From assembly GCA_949825025.1 (NCBI GenBank), contig OX463781.1, forward strand, positions 5,063,370-5,127,369: 64,000 nucleotides of DNA, read 5' to 3'. Source of the stretch: Siphlonurus alternatus (Eukaryota; Arthropoda; Insecta; Ephemeroptera; Siphlonuridae). The notes beneath the pieces are model-generated. The model saw nothing but the letters and a program-made list of their open reading frames with translations. It was not told the origin of the DNA and did not search any database. This document shows positions 11,941 to 25,802 of the stretch, one piece after another (position 1 is the first letter of the stretch; every line of letters starts with the position of its first letter). The translations under genes and the position numbers were made by a program.

Positions 11941-12203
11941 TTATGTATGGATTATAAGAAATAAATTTTCCATTAGTTTTCAAGCAGTATGTTTAATGTT
12001 TACTCGTCGTTCTTAAAGGATTTAAGTTTACATACGTTTTATATTCATAATCTAGTAGAGTAGAGTTGTATGATACTTTAACATGACTATTGAACGCAAG
12101 CTTTTTGAAAAGCTACATTTATAATTGAGAGGTCTAAAATATTAATGAAAAAAGTGAATGGAAGTGAAGGTAATCTAATTTTCTTTTATTCAGATGTTAT
12201 ATA

Positions 12204-12420
12204 GGTCTGTCTCACACATAATCGCATGATTTCGCAGCGTATGATTAAAATATTAAGAACCTATGAGATCAGATGTACGCGCGCACACAGCTTCGTTTCG
12301 TATTGCATTAACATTGTATATTTCTCATTTAGAACTGATTATAAATTTTTATCATAAGAATTCATAGAATGCGATACGATGACACGCAATACGAAGACAG
12401 TGTGCGATTCCCCATACTGT
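12204..12420. repeat. Family G dispersed palindrome
   Basis: GTCTCACACATAATCGCATG and GCGCACACAGCTTCGTTTCG pair with GATACGATGACACGCAAT and GTGTGCGATTC. Related sequence at 194-300/600-730 and 28944-29130. Confidence 0.5.
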
Positions 12421-13063
12421 GTATTGATAATAAACTAGAGAAAGATTTACGCATTTTCCCAATTTAATCTAAATTTCTACTATTCTATTTTAATTTTAAT
12501 ATTTTTATTTTTCTCACTTGATATTTTTGGTTTTATGAAGATAAACATTGGTACACGTCAAAAATCCTGATAAAAATAAAAAATGAAGCATATGGAGAAA
12601 ACAAATATATTGATTAGTTCCTTCCTTTTCGTATTTCAGCTTTGCAATTTAACACATCTCGCGTCATTAATTGCACTGCAAGTATCTTTGAAGAATTTCA
12701 GTATTTACTTACAAACAGAGTGGCCACAAGCTTTAAACTTCCGGCTACTTCCAGAGGGAATATCAAATTGATTCCACAGTATATAAAATTAACAATAATA
12801 AGTAACAACTCACAATCTAAATTGTTAAATTTTAAATATTAAATATATATAAATATAATATCAATCTTCGCAAGAAATTGCAAGGATATGTAAATAATGC
12901 AAATGCATGTTTAATTATGTAATATAAAAATAATGCACTATATAATGTTACCAAAATTTTAGTTATATATAATAATTTTTGTACGGGTGTATTTTAACTA
13001 AGAATTTGTATGAACAATTGTATTCTTTATAATCGGATTACCTAACCTGTAGTCTGTTTTCTG

Positions 13064-13267
<204 letters not shown>

Positions 13268-14209
13268 TCTCTGATGCAAAAGGAAATTAATTTAGTAAGG
13301 TAATGAAGTGTCATAATCTTAATTTTCATACAAACTATTATTTAAATATAATTATTATATGTGTCACTTTATATTAAAGATAATATTATTGAAAAAACAC
13401 ATCTCTCAGATTTATCTTACGCAAATGTAGCTCAGAGAAAGCGAGATGAAGAGAGAAAGGTTGCTTTATCCACGCCTTTTCTGAGTCTGATGTCTTCGTA
13501 GATCTATTTAGTTTAAACATTGGCAGACAGGAGAGCAAGCAGCAATAAGCTCCGAGTACATTGATACAGTCAAATTAGCTTCATATTTCCTCCGAAGTAG
13601 TCAGTTTATGACTATTCTGTTTTTAATTAAGCATTGAAAGTTGGCAGAAAGTTACAATTAATGGAATGTGTGTGAATAACAATGCTGAAATACGAACATG
13701 AAAGCCAGAAAATTTACACTTCCGGCTACTTCCGGAGGGAATATCATGTAAATTTGACTGTAGACTCCTCCCTTCACAAACAACCGTCAAAGCACCCACT
13801 CAACACTCCATATCAAAGTAAATCGTGTTGTGGTATAGTGATGTGTTTTCACTAATATTGATTGCTTCGTGAATTTAAGTCTTTCTTCGCTTTGCTACTG
13901 AAATACTTCGTTGTAAGTAACCATAAATAATAATTAAGTACAAGCTATATTAACTTATTATTTTGTGAAAACTGCATTGAGTTAACGTAATTACTACTTA
14001 CAATTCATAAAAATATATTTAAAAATACTTATAGGTAAAATTTGATTTCTATAGCTGCAAATGTACAATTTAAAAGATTTTAGAATCATTGATTTTTGAA
14101 ATGAATTGAATATGTATGAGATGTTATATAGAAAGAGAGAATGAGTTTGATTTAAGTATATAATTATAATTACTCGCTAAATATTTTCAGTTGTATTCTT
14201 CGGTTTGTT

Positions 14210-14461
14210 TACGCTAGCATTCCAAGGGGGGGGGGGGGAGGAGGAAGTGGGGGGGAACGACCGGTAAATCTTTTAAAGCTGGAAAATAATACGAAATTAA
14301 AATTCTGAAGGAAATAGCTAGTACTCCCTATATAGTTAGCTACCCAGCAATGTATTTCAAAGGAAAAGTGATATTTTTTTAAACGTGATTTAAATAGCAG
14401 ATCATTTTGACCCTCTTCCCTTGGTAAAGAGTGTGACAAAATAAAAAACTTGGTAATGCTA
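14210..14461 (+). repeat. Family K dispersed element with a poly-G run
   Basis: Contains a 14-base G run, TCTTTTAAAGCTGGAAAATA, ACGTGATTTAAATAGC and ends GGTAATGCTAGGGTTAAG. Confidence 0.55.
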
Positions 14462-14846
14462 GGGTTAAGGAAAAGATAACACCGATCAGCTGTTTTTTTT
14501 TAGTTTTATTTGTTTAACATGTAAACTTTAGCAAACACACAAAAATTCTTAAATTTTTTTGAGAGATAGATTTTAGTCTTAAAGCCACAGTAAAAATTTC
14601 ATAACAATTATTCGAGCCGAATTTTAAATTATTTTAAATTTTCAGCACAGGGCTTTCCCATGGAGAGTCAAACTAAAAAAAAAAAAAAAAAAATCAGATT
14701 GAATAATTGTTATGAATTTTTTTCTGTGGTTTTTAGGTACTGAAATCTGTCTCTGTAACAAATTTCAGAATTTTTTGTGTGTCTGCTAAGGTTTACATGT
14801 TAATCAAATGAAACTAAAAACTCTGATTGGTGTTCTTTTTCCCTTA
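14462..14846 (+). mobile_element. Family D palindromic MITE
   Basis: Left arm AACACCGATCAGCTGTTTTT, AACATGTAAACTTTAGCA; right arm CTGCTAAGGTTTACATGTTA and CTGATTGGTGTT. Starts where a family K copy ends. Confidence 0.7.
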
Positions 14847-15415
14847 AATTATATAAAAAAGAAAGTATACAAAGTGAGCATAATAAAACAAACATATCAA
14901 TCATATGAAGATAGGGAAGATTAACGAAATGTTAGAGTTTCCGATCTTCAGAAATTGCAAACCTAAAAGTTGTGCGAGCTGTGTGCTATCATCATCGACA
15001 TTCTGGTATATAAAACGTCTTCGTTTACACAGGACTCTTCTACTTTGCGTTCTTCTTTTTTTTCTTTTAAACTGTCTGAAGTCTGCTAGTCTGACCTTTC
15101 TAATGGAATCGGAAATGTGACGTATTCATTGAGTTTGTAAAAGAACTCGTAAATTCAATTTGTAACTTCCAATTGTGCCGTCTTTTTTTTTATACGTAAA
15201 AAAAAAAGAGTTGGAAAAGACAATTCGATATTCACTTTTTACTATCGTATTATTGAAGAAAAGGAATAATGAAATTTGCATGGAATTAGAGATAGGAATT
15301 TGTGAAGCGACAATAAATAGAGCATAGTGTGAAAAAAACGGAAAATATTTGAAACGCGGTGGGGGGGGGGGGGGATTTTACTTAATGATTCTTAAACGTA
15401 AATATAGAAACTGCC

Positions 15416-15701
15416 GAAGTTAAAATAAATAAATAAATTTCATGTTTTATTCGTTATTAAGCTCTCTCTTAGCCTAATTCCCCACTATTTTTCATAATTT
15501 TAGAGGAAAAAAGAGGGAAAAATACGAGATTACGTCTCCTTTCCTATTATTGAGAATACAAAATGTTATAAATATATTTTCAATTTTATTCTCAATTTGA
15601 GTGAGGAAAAAATGAGAGGCGTTTTTGAGGTAAAAGGACGTTATAAGATTAGGTTTAGACGTGTAAAGGACGAGTTGAAGACGTAAATTTTAGTTTGTAG
15701 G
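15416..15701 (-). mobile_element. Family A element
   Basis: Degraded copy with GAGTTGAAGACGTAAATTTT near its right end and GTTAAAATAAATAAATAAAT at its left. Confidence 0.7.
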
Positions 15702-16130
15702 GATGCTACTAAATACAAAGAAGCTGCATGATTTTAACTAAAGCTCTTTTTTAAAATAAATGATGAACGGTCGTAATTACATTAAAATTAAATATGGTCA
15801 TTGCAATTACATAGAAATCTTTATTTGCATTTATATAATTAAAATGCTTTTGTATACGCTTATTATCTGTTGATAATTAATACAAATATACTGTATATTT
15901 TTAATTTTAATGCATTTGAAATTAAACTCAGCATCCATTTTATTTGCAAATATACTTTAAATTCATTAATCTTATATATATATAATAATCACGGCCACCC
16001 TTTTTACCTAGTTCCGGTCAACCATGATTACTTTGCATGCAAATTGGAATCGTCATAGAACAGCTGACTGCTGACCGGAAGTTAAGGTGCAATTTTAATT
16101 ACGTTGTCGTAGCTAAAAGAGGTTAAGCTT

Positions 16131-16490
16131 GGCGCAGTGCATTCACCGGTTCTCGTTAGATAGCCGAAGTCAAGCAACGTCAAATGTGGTTATTAATTGG
16201 ATGGTTGACCGTTTCAAGTAAAAATAAAGTTGCTACCTCCCTGGGGTAAATTTGTCTCACTTTCTATCCAGTGCAGTGATATATTTGTAAGTGGTTTCCC
16301 AGGCTTTAGACATCACTTTGATCCATTGATAAAAAGTAGAAGTGTCCATCCTGACTGAGGTTTTCCGCAGTTCCCTCAGTCTCACATCAGTGAATGCTGG
16401 AAGGCACGTGTATCACGCCGAGGCCACCATTATTTCCCTACCCATTACCCCGCCGTAAGCTGTAAGCTCTTAGGGGTGTATCGCTGTAAA
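16131..16490 (+). mobile_element. 5S-rRNA-derived SINE (family S), near full length
   Basis: The head matches 5S rRNA: ACCGGTTCTCGTTAGAT, then CCGAAGTCAAGCAACGTCAA (the box A/internal control region) and GGATGGTTGACCGTTTC (box C region). The sequence then leaves 5S and continues into a body shared with the other copies (CCTGGGGTAAAT, GGCTTTAGACATCACTTTG), ending in an A-rich tail. SINEs with 5S heads are known as SINE3; they carry an internal pol III promoter and depend on a LINE partner. Confidence 0.85.
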
Positions 16491-17400
16491 AAAAATAATA
16501 ATATGTTATAAAAAAAATAATGTCGATATTACAGTTAATAGTAATAATTATAAATTATTCCTTACATTTTTATTTTAATTTCAAAATAACCATGCTCAAT
16601 TAACTTAATTATAAGATACATTGTCGCTGCTTGTAAATATTACTAAGGTTTCACCAAGCTATAAAAGGCTTGCATGAGCAATGCAATCAGTCTATATTAA
16701 AAAGGGGATCAGGGCAAACAGGTCGCCATGTTGGTGGAATAGTACACAATTCTGTGAATACAGACAAGATTTTAAAATCAAAGTTAAAAAATATTTCTAA
16801 ATGTTAAGTTTTAAATTTATTTCATTTTTAATTATTTTTTTCCCCAGGCTAAAACATGCATATCTGTTAAAACAAGAGTCATTTAAATTTGGCAAGTTAT
16901 TATTATTATTTTTTTTTATTATTTTTAATTCAAACAATTGTTATATGAAATTTATTTAAGAGTGTTCTAACAAAGTGGTGTTTTGATTGAAACATGCCAA
17001 ACATATCTCTCAGAGTGACGGCTTCATGTTAACGAAGACACGGACCGGAAGTTGATGTAGGTTCAGCTAAATTGCTTTTTGTTATTTACGACAGTCAAAT
17101 TTATTTGATATTAAATTTTAGTTTATTAAAACTTTCATAGACTGAAAGTACAATAGTAGAAAAAAAAAAACACAAGAGCGTATGAGTTAACGACTGCAAA
17201 AAACAACTACTAAAAATTAAAGGTTTCTGCATGGCCTTCTGTTCTTTCTAAGTTTCAAAATTTTGCAAACAAACCGATATTGTATAAATACAAACTTCTT
17301 TGCAAATTTTCAAACTTCAAAAATGAATAAGAAGGACAGAAACTTCTCACTTCTGACTACTCCAGGTGGGAGAATAAAACCAATATGACTTTAAATCAGT

Positions 17401-17680
17401 CCTTAGTTAAAAATACAACTCATCCTTTACACCAAGATCCCTTTACTTAGTAAGTAAAGGGATCTTGCTTTACACGTCTAAACCTAATCTTTTTACCACA
17501 AAAACACATCTTATTTCCTCCTCACTCAAAGTGAGGAGGAAATGGAGACAACTTTTTTTATTAACATTATTAACATTAAATCAATTAGAAGAAAGAAGAC
17601 GTCTACAGTTTAATATTTTCCTTATTTTTTTGGTGGAAAATAGGAGGAAATTAGACGAGGAGAGTGGAAATTGAACCTTT
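17401..17680 (+). mobile_element. Family A element with small internal hairpin
   Basis: Begins CCTTAGTTAAAAATACAACT. At about 17433-17468 it holds the inverted repeat CAAGATCCCTTTACTTA / TAAGTAAAGGGATCTTG, absent from other copies. The 3' part (AGGAAATTAGACGAGGAGAG) matches the family. Confidence 0.68.
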
Positions 17681-18351
17681 TAACATTAAAATTACATTAT
17701 TTTGAGTACTAATTCAAATTTCCTTTTAAGTTAATATACTTAAAATAAAAAGTTTTATTATTTAAAACAATTCTAAAATATACGATGTACCTGTTATAAA
17801 ATTCCACCTGTCAGCAATTTTAGTGGTATTTTAATGACTCCACTGCGTAAAGTACTTAATGTACATTTAAATTATTATGATGCTAATAAAAGTTACGAAG
17901 TGATAACATTTATATTATTATGTAAAAGTTTTAAGTGAAACTTAAATAAGAAAATTACTACATATACGACATATTCATTCTTGAATGAAATAAAGAGAAG
18001 TACAAATTTTTAGTGAATTAAAACATTAAATTTAACTTGATAAAAATAGATTTGTTAACAATAAAATATTGCAAATTTATTTTATAGCATTATTACTAAA
18101 TTTTACATTCGATATTCATTAATTTTACCATGCAAAATAAAGGCTTTGACATATTTATGTCATCTCTGAATGGAATGTAATTCAAAGAATTTCTATCAAA
18201 TACATTCCATGATATATTTTTAATAACTTATTAATTTTTTCCATTGTATTGAAAAATTGCGTACGTTTAAAAAAATAGTTTTATTATATAAAAAATGAAA
18301 AGAAAAATTTTATTCTTGGTTGTAATTAATACATTTTTAATAATAAACCTT

Positions 18352-18780
18352 CCCTAGTTGAAAAATTACGTCTTCAACTCATCCTTTACACGTCTAAACC
18401 AAATCGTTTTACCTCTGAAACGCACATAATGGGGGACATTCACAAAGCACTTTAACCCCCAATTTAGCCCCGATTTTTAACCCTGGTGCTAAACATGGTG
18501 CTAAGCTTTGAGCTTAACATGGTTAGCCCCTGGTTTAGTACCATGTTTAGCACCAGGGTTAAAAATCGGGACTAAAGTGGGGGTTGAAGTGCTTTGTGAA
18601 TGTCCCCCAATATTTTCTCTTCAGTCAAAGTGAGGATGATATGAAGAAAATATTTCTAACATTTTATGCTCAAAAAAAGAAAATAAGACGTAATCTCATC
18701 TTTTTCACCTCTTTTTTTTTCTCTAAAATAGTGCAAAATAAGATGACAAAAGAAGAAAGATGAAAATTATTTCAACTCGA
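18352..18780 (+). mobile_element. Family A element interrupted by a family P palindrome
   Basis: Begins CCCTAGTTGAAAAATTACG and ends TTATTTCAACTCGA. The 178-bp family P element at 18431-18608 splits it, flanked by AAT on both sides. Confidence 0.78.
18431..18608. mobile_element. Family P near-perfect palindrome, copy 1
   Basis: 178 bp. GGGGGACATTCACAAAGCAC at one end and its complement at the other. Arms pair almost end to end through AACCCTGGTGCTAAACATGG. Flanked by AAT on both sides (likely 3-bp target duplication). Confidence 0.82.
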
Positions 18781-18784
18781 ATAG

Positions 18785-19000
18785 TATTATGGTAGAGTCA
18801 AATTGATCCAAAGCTCTTTTTAAAGTGTGAAAAAAGTGTGAAATTTTTCTCCGTAAAATCTGAAAATATTTGTAATTCTTAGTTAGTCACACATCAATGT
18901 ATTTCTGCAAGAAAAAATTATTGACATTTTTTTTACATGTGATTTAAATAGTGGGTTGGTAAAACGTTCATCGAAAATCCCTTGGTAATGATAGGGTTAA
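18785..19000 (+). repeat. Family K dispersed element
   Basis: Contains CTCTTTTTAAAGTGTGAAAA, ACATGTGATTTAAATAGTGG and ends GGTAATGATAGGGTTAA. Confidence 0.55.
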
Positions 19001-19548
19001 AATTTAATTCTTGTCATACTTCAGGAATGTGGCAAACTAAAATCATCATTTGCGAGTTATTTGTGAATGAACACAAGCTGAATGAATGCTGTTATGCTTT
19101 AAAATTTAATAACTTTTTAACTTCATTATTTCTGCGGTAATAGAGTTCTTATATAATTATTAAAGATTAACAAATTACATTATTTAAAATACTAAATTAT
19201 TAATTTCAATTTATAAAACTAATAACGATTGTGCATTGATAAGTAGTTTTTTCTGCTACTAGTAATATTATACTCATGGATATAAAAGAAAGAGGGATAA
19301 TAGCATGAATGAATATTTTTAGTTAAATAACCACTTCTATTTCAAATAATATTCTTAAAGCTCTCCAATTTTCTTTCGTGTGCTTACCCAGCAAAAAAAT
19401 CTCCTCTCTCTTCCACGATTGTAATGAGATATTAAATATTTAAGCATGGTGGAAATTTTCCTCATCTAGTTTCATTTTCTGAGCCCTAATCTGAATAATG
19501 GTCGTATATTGGAAGTACCGAGAACTCTCTTACGTAACAATATTTCGT

Positions 19549-19549
<1 letters not shown>

Positions 19550-19598
<49 letters not shown>

Positions 19599-19600
19599 TC
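19550..19600 (+). repeat. (CT)n microsatellite
   Basis: About 50 bp of CT repeat with two CCC interruptions near the end. Confidence 0.93.
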
Positions 19601-19690
19601 CCTGTCTTTTCCATCTCCAAGATCCAAACTCAATACAGTTCAACTAATATAATATTACCCCAGAAGTAGCCAAAATTTCAGTTCACAGGT

Positions 19691-19965
19691 CGAGCGCTGC
19701 TCAGTACATTGACCGGCTCTCGTCAGATCACCAACGTGAAACAACATCAAGCGTGGTTAGTACTTGGATGGGTGACCGTTTCAAGTAAAAATCATTTTGC
19801 TCCCTCCCTGGATTAAATTTATTTCACTTTCCACCCACTACAGTGATGTACTTGTGTGTTAGTTCCACAACTTTTGGACATCACTTTGATCCATTGATAA
19901 AAAGTAGAGGTTTCTGTCCTGACTGGATTTTTCCAAGGTTCCCTCAGTCTCACCTAAGACCTCCA
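19691..19965 (+). mobile_element. 5S-derived SINE (family S), 3'-truncated
   Basis: The best preserved head in the window: GACCGGCTCTCGTCAGATCA and TTGGATGGGTGACCGTTTC, followed by the family body to CCCTCAGTCTCACC. It lacks the last part of the tail. Confidence 0.82.
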
Positions 19966-20847
19966 ATATTTCAGCCAAAATTCTACTTATTCTGGCTACG
20001 TTTTGGATTCATCTTAAATTTATTGAACCATAACTCACTACAAACATATTGGAAAGAAAATTTAATACAATTTGGTTCATTATAAAAGTTGATTTCATAC
20101 CTTCGCATTTCGTGCTGATTGAAATAACTTTTGGTAATATAGAGTTTAAGCAAACATTTTAAGCTACTAGATTTTATATCAGATAAGATATATATACATT
20201 TTTTCCTCTCCCTAGAGTGAATCTTTCAATCAAAATGAATGGCGTGATGGTCGGGTATAAAATTAAAAATGCTTTAACATGCAGACGAAGATGAGAAAGG
20301 TTCTCGCAGTTCTAATCGCCTTAATTTACTTATTAAAAAAAAAGTGCGCGTGTAACACGCTATCTCCTGCAGTACTTTATCCGTGGGAGTTCCTTCATTA
20401 TTCTCTCTTCAATCTTTTACTTTATTTATTATAAAGCTATAGGATTAAAACAGCAGTTGTGTTGCATCAGTGGGTCAATTAAAAACTGAAAAACTGTTTT
20501 ACTACATTTTTTATAAATATTAAAAGTAAAACAAAGTTAAAAAAAAGCATATAAAATTACTAAAAATATATAAAAAGTATAACGATACTTTTTTATTGCC
20601 TTTAGGTAGTTAAGGTAATTGGTAATTGCAATAGCCAAAATTAAGTATTTAAATGGCATGCTAATTAAAATTTTTAATATATTGCCATATACACATTGTT
20701 GATAAATAATTTTGTATTTTCTTTAAAAGATAATAATAATATTATTTATGCAAATCCCTGAATTGATTCCATTTTGTACTCAAAATTTGTGGTAAACAAA
20801 TTTTTAAATATTAATAATTTATGAAGATTTTATAAACCTATAATAGT
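19966..20847. other. AT-rich spacer, no gene seen
   Basis: No recognised repeat or coding signal. Confidence 0.55.
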
Positions 20848-21185
20848 ATGGAGTATCGACCTCATTTTTTTTTTTTTTTTTTGCAGAAATGGATAGTGTG
20901 CAAAGTTATGCTATCATGATTTTTTTTTAGATTTTTTAGAGCCCGGGAACCATTTTTTAAAAAAAATATTGAATGTTCTTTTAGTGACGTCACGAGGCAC
21001 TGCTCCTTAAGAAAAAGATATGACTTGCCGCCTCGTGACGTCACAAAAAGGATATAATTTTCAATATTTTTTTTAAAAAAATAGTTCCCGGGCTGTACAA
21101 AATCTGAAAAAACAAACAAACAAGGCAGCATCTTTGCATTGTCTATCCATTTCTGCAATAGGAAAATTGAGGTCGGTACTCCATT
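20848..21185 (+). mobile_element. Family C palindromic MITE
   Basis: Outer ends ATGGAGTATCGACCTCA and GAGGTCGGTACTCCAT; central pair GTGACGTCACGAGGCAC and CCTCGTGACGTCAC. A 114-codon minus-strand open frame here is a product of the palindrome. Confidence 0.78.
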
Positions 21186-21697
21186 TATGTAGATTCTTTC
21201 GTGCAATTAAATAATTCATGAAAGTTTTATTGCAAAGGGAAATAATTGAAGTTACAATTTGAAAGTAACAAAGTAGCTTGTGTGTTTGATGTGGTAGCTT
21301 ATTAGTAAAACCGTGCAGTTAACTACCGGGCAGTGTTTTGTGGCTTTGCAAATGAGATTATATCAAAGAAAGGAAAATCATCACAGAAAATAGTTAAAAA
21401 TAATAGCATTAGCGTGACTTTCTATTCAAAAGAGCAATTTTGTACACTTAGCAACTAAAATCATGTATGATGTGTCTTCCACAAATTTTAGTCTTCAACC
21501 CTTACATAAAAACTTATGGTGGAAGCAAGTTGTAAATTTTACTTTATATGAAAAAGATTTTAAAATATTTTATTATGACTACACATATATAGGTTAATAA
21601 AATTGATATATATATTTTTATATATTTTGCAAAAGTTTGTGCTCATATAATAAAATAATATACGAGGGAAAGGTGGTGAAATAAAAAAGAGGGGAAT

Positions 21698-22996
<1,299 letters not shown>

Positions 22997-23203
22997 GTTA
23001 AAGGTGGATTCACATGGCGATTTTTATCATGCGAGGCGACGTGAATAAAGCGCATTTGCTGTAACATCCATTGGCGGCCATATTTGATGATTAAAAATAA
23101 AATAATCATCGTAATTATCGCGATTCGCCGCCGCATAGGATTTCATAACTTTTACATCAAAATCGCGTCGCATCACCGTTGTCACCATCTGAATCCACCT
23201 TAA
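22997..23203 (+). mobile_element. Family B palindromic MITE
   Basis: Ends TTAAAGGTGGATTCACATGG and GAATCCACCTTAA, TTAA-like on both sides; interior matches the other copies. Confidence 0.76.
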
Positions 23204-23338
23204 CACCTTCAAAATTAAACGGTAAGACACTGTTAATAGAAGTCATAGTCATGCAACGTCTTTTTCTGTGCTAGCGAGTTAAATATTTGCATGACTATGA
23301 CGTCACAGTGTTTTGCAGCATTATTTTATGTATATATG

Positions 23339-23569
23339 TTAAGGCGGATTTAGATGGCGACAACGGTGATGCGGCTCGATTTTGTCACACAAGCTGTGAA
23401 ATCCTATGCGGCAAGCGAATTCACCGTTGCGGCGGCGAATATCACGTTAAATTACGATGCTTTTTTTTTAATCACCAAATATGACCGCCAATGGATGTTA
23501 CAGTAAGTACGCATCATTCGCTTCGCGTCGCATGGTAAAAATCGACATATAATATGAATCTGCCTTTAG
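23339..23569 (-). mobile_element. Family B palindromic MITE, opposite orientation
   Basis: Begins TTAAGGCGGATTTAGATGGC and ends GAATCTGCCTTTA. Internal order is reversed relative to the copy 136 bp upstream, so the two form a head-to-head pair. Confidence 0.74.
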
Positions 23570-24207
23570 ACGGTTAAAAATATGAAAATTTACTGATAAT
23601 ATATAATTCGAGGTCCTCTATCAAAATATATTATAACAATAAAATATATAGTTTCATGAAAGTTTAAGACGCATAGTATAGGAAAAAAGCTATATATTAT
23701 TATAATAAAAGGTAATCATATATTTTTAAATATATTTTTGCAAGTTAAATAAATTTGTTTTTTTATAAATCCTTTTCAATTTCAAAAAATATATTTTGTG
23801 TCTTTATTTATCAGTTTAGTAAATTTACATTTATTTATTTATATGTTGTTGTTTTTTCAAAAAAATATAATTAAAAAAAATGTCATATGAGAAATTCCCC
23901 TACATATGGAAAGTTAAAAAGTGTACTGTAAATAATTTCCATTTCACATATCCCATGGGTGATGGCAATGCACTGATATGTTAAAAAAATTACCACCGGC
24001 ATCCGTCGATCATGACTAGTCACGGACGCTTTACCGAGCAGCTAGGGGGAGGGGGTAGCAACCCTCCAGGGGACCATCACTCACCCCCAGGAGGACGAGG
24101 CTACAAGTTACCTTCCAGATGTGACATTGACATAAATAAATGTGGCTTAAACTTAGCACATCAAAGTTAAAAAACATCAGACTTGCGATAAATAACATAA
24201 AATAATG

Positions 24208-24405
24208 CTAGTTAAAAATTACGTCTTCAACTCATCCTTTACACGTCTAAATCTAATCTTATTACGTCCGTCATTTTACCTCAAAAATAATCTTATTTCT
24301 TTCTTGCAATGAAATAGAGATAATATTATTAACATTTTATACTGAATAAAAGGAAAGAAAATGAATTCTCATTTCTCATCCTTTTTCTTCCTCTTCAAAA
24401 ATAAT
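24208..24405 (+). mobile_element. Family A element, first of an adjacent pair
   Basis: Begins CTAGTTAAAAATTACGTC. The 3' third is missing, and the next copy starts at 24406 in the same orientation. Confidence 0.7.
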
Positions 24406-24735
24406 CCCTGGTTGAAAAATTACGTCTTCAACTCATCTTTTACAATTGTAAACCTAATATTTTTACCTCTAAAACAAATCTTACTTCCTATTCACTCAAA
24501 GTGAGGATAAAATGGACATCTTATGTTCAAGAAGAGGAAAAAATACGTAATCTCATCTTTTTCACCTCTTTTTTCCTCCAAAATAGTGCAAAATAAGTGG
24601 AGAAGAGATGAGAGGAGAGTTAAATTGCGAAGAATATATGAAATTTATTTCAACTCAGGAGTGCAAAATAGGAGAGAATGAAACTAGACGAGACGTAAAA
24701 AGTGAATAAAAATATGACATTAATTTTAACTCAGG
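24406..24735 (+). mobile_element. Family A element, second of the pair, with duplicated 3' end
   Basis: Begins CCCTGGTTGAAAAATTACG and reaches TTTCAACTCAGG at 24659. A second partial copy of the terminal 75 bp follows, ending TTTTAACTCAGG at 24735. Confidence 0.72.
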
Positions 24736-25141
24736 TAATGTAATAATTGGCATACGATGAAAAAATTATTCTAAGCTATACCTCAAGACATCACGAAATT
24801 TACCTATATATGATCTGCTTCTAGACGTTAACACGCAATCTATTGTACGTGGTATACACAGTGTCTTTGAACCGTTATAGTATGACTAGACCATGCAGTT
24901 GCTATTCTTACCTCAAAGTTGAAAGTTTATTAGTTTTTGTTTTTTGGGTCTGCAGTGTTAACAAATGAGACAGGAGTAAAATTCACGCGGTCCCAAGATT
25001 TAAAATACAGTTTCACCATTTTTTATTATGTTAATTGAGATTAATATTTTTCTCTAATTAATTTATATATTTTTTAGATAATGATAATATATTACACTTA
25101 TGAGATGCCATATGTAAATAAATCATCAAAAAAAGTACACG

Positions 25142-25224
25142 TACTATCAGAACCAGAAAAGTGTACCCCTGAATAGCATACAAGTTCCATAAGGAGAGGG
25201 GCACACCTTTTTGGTTCTGATAGT
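25142..25224. mobile_element. Small palindromic MITE-like element
   Basis: Arms ACTATCAGAACCAGAAAA and TTTTTGGTTCTGATAGT, then GTGTACCCCT and AGGGGCACAC, around a 25-bp centre. Confidence 0.62.
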
Positions 25225-25540
25225 AGTGTTTCTTTCTTAATGACATAACACAGAGAGGCATGCTAATCACCTGGCGCCTCACCTGGCGCCCACCTAGCGC
25301 CATCACTCACTTCTTGCAACGACCCTCTTCACGTTGAGATGACATTCGGATGATATCGCACAAATTAATTAATTTTAGGTGATTAATTACTCTGGTCATT
25401 GCTAGCTTGACCTTAGCAACAATGATGATTTATGGTAGTGTTGTGTTAAAATAAACTGATTATGGGAAATTATGTAGATATAATAATGTAAACTAAATGG
25501 TGAGAGTTAATAATGTCTTAAGAGTTAAGAAGTTAAACGT

Positions 25541-25632
25541 GGCGCAGTGTTTACATCAGTTCTCGTTAGATCACCGAAGTCAAGAATCGTCAAGCGTGGT
25601 AGGTGATGGGTGACTGTTTCAAGTAAAAATTC
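25541..25632 (+). mobile_element. 5S-derived SINE head fragment (family S)
   Basis: Only the 5S-like head is present (CAGTTCTCGTTAGATCACCG to GGGTGACTGTTTC). A (CT)n microsatellite starts about 55 bp beyond it. Confidence 0.75.
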
Positions 25633-25684
25633 AAGTAGGAAATAGCTAGGAGGAAAGCATGAATTACAATATTTTACGTATTTT

Positions 25685-25802
<118 letters not shown>

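Noticed and set aside
19691..19800. A genuine 5S rRNA gene
   Set aside because: The 5S similarity stops after the box C region, and the same non-5S body follows in several copies, so it is a SINE.
20862..21206. 114-codon minus-strand frame
   Set aside because: Lies inside a family C palindrome present in several copies; no protein-like composition.
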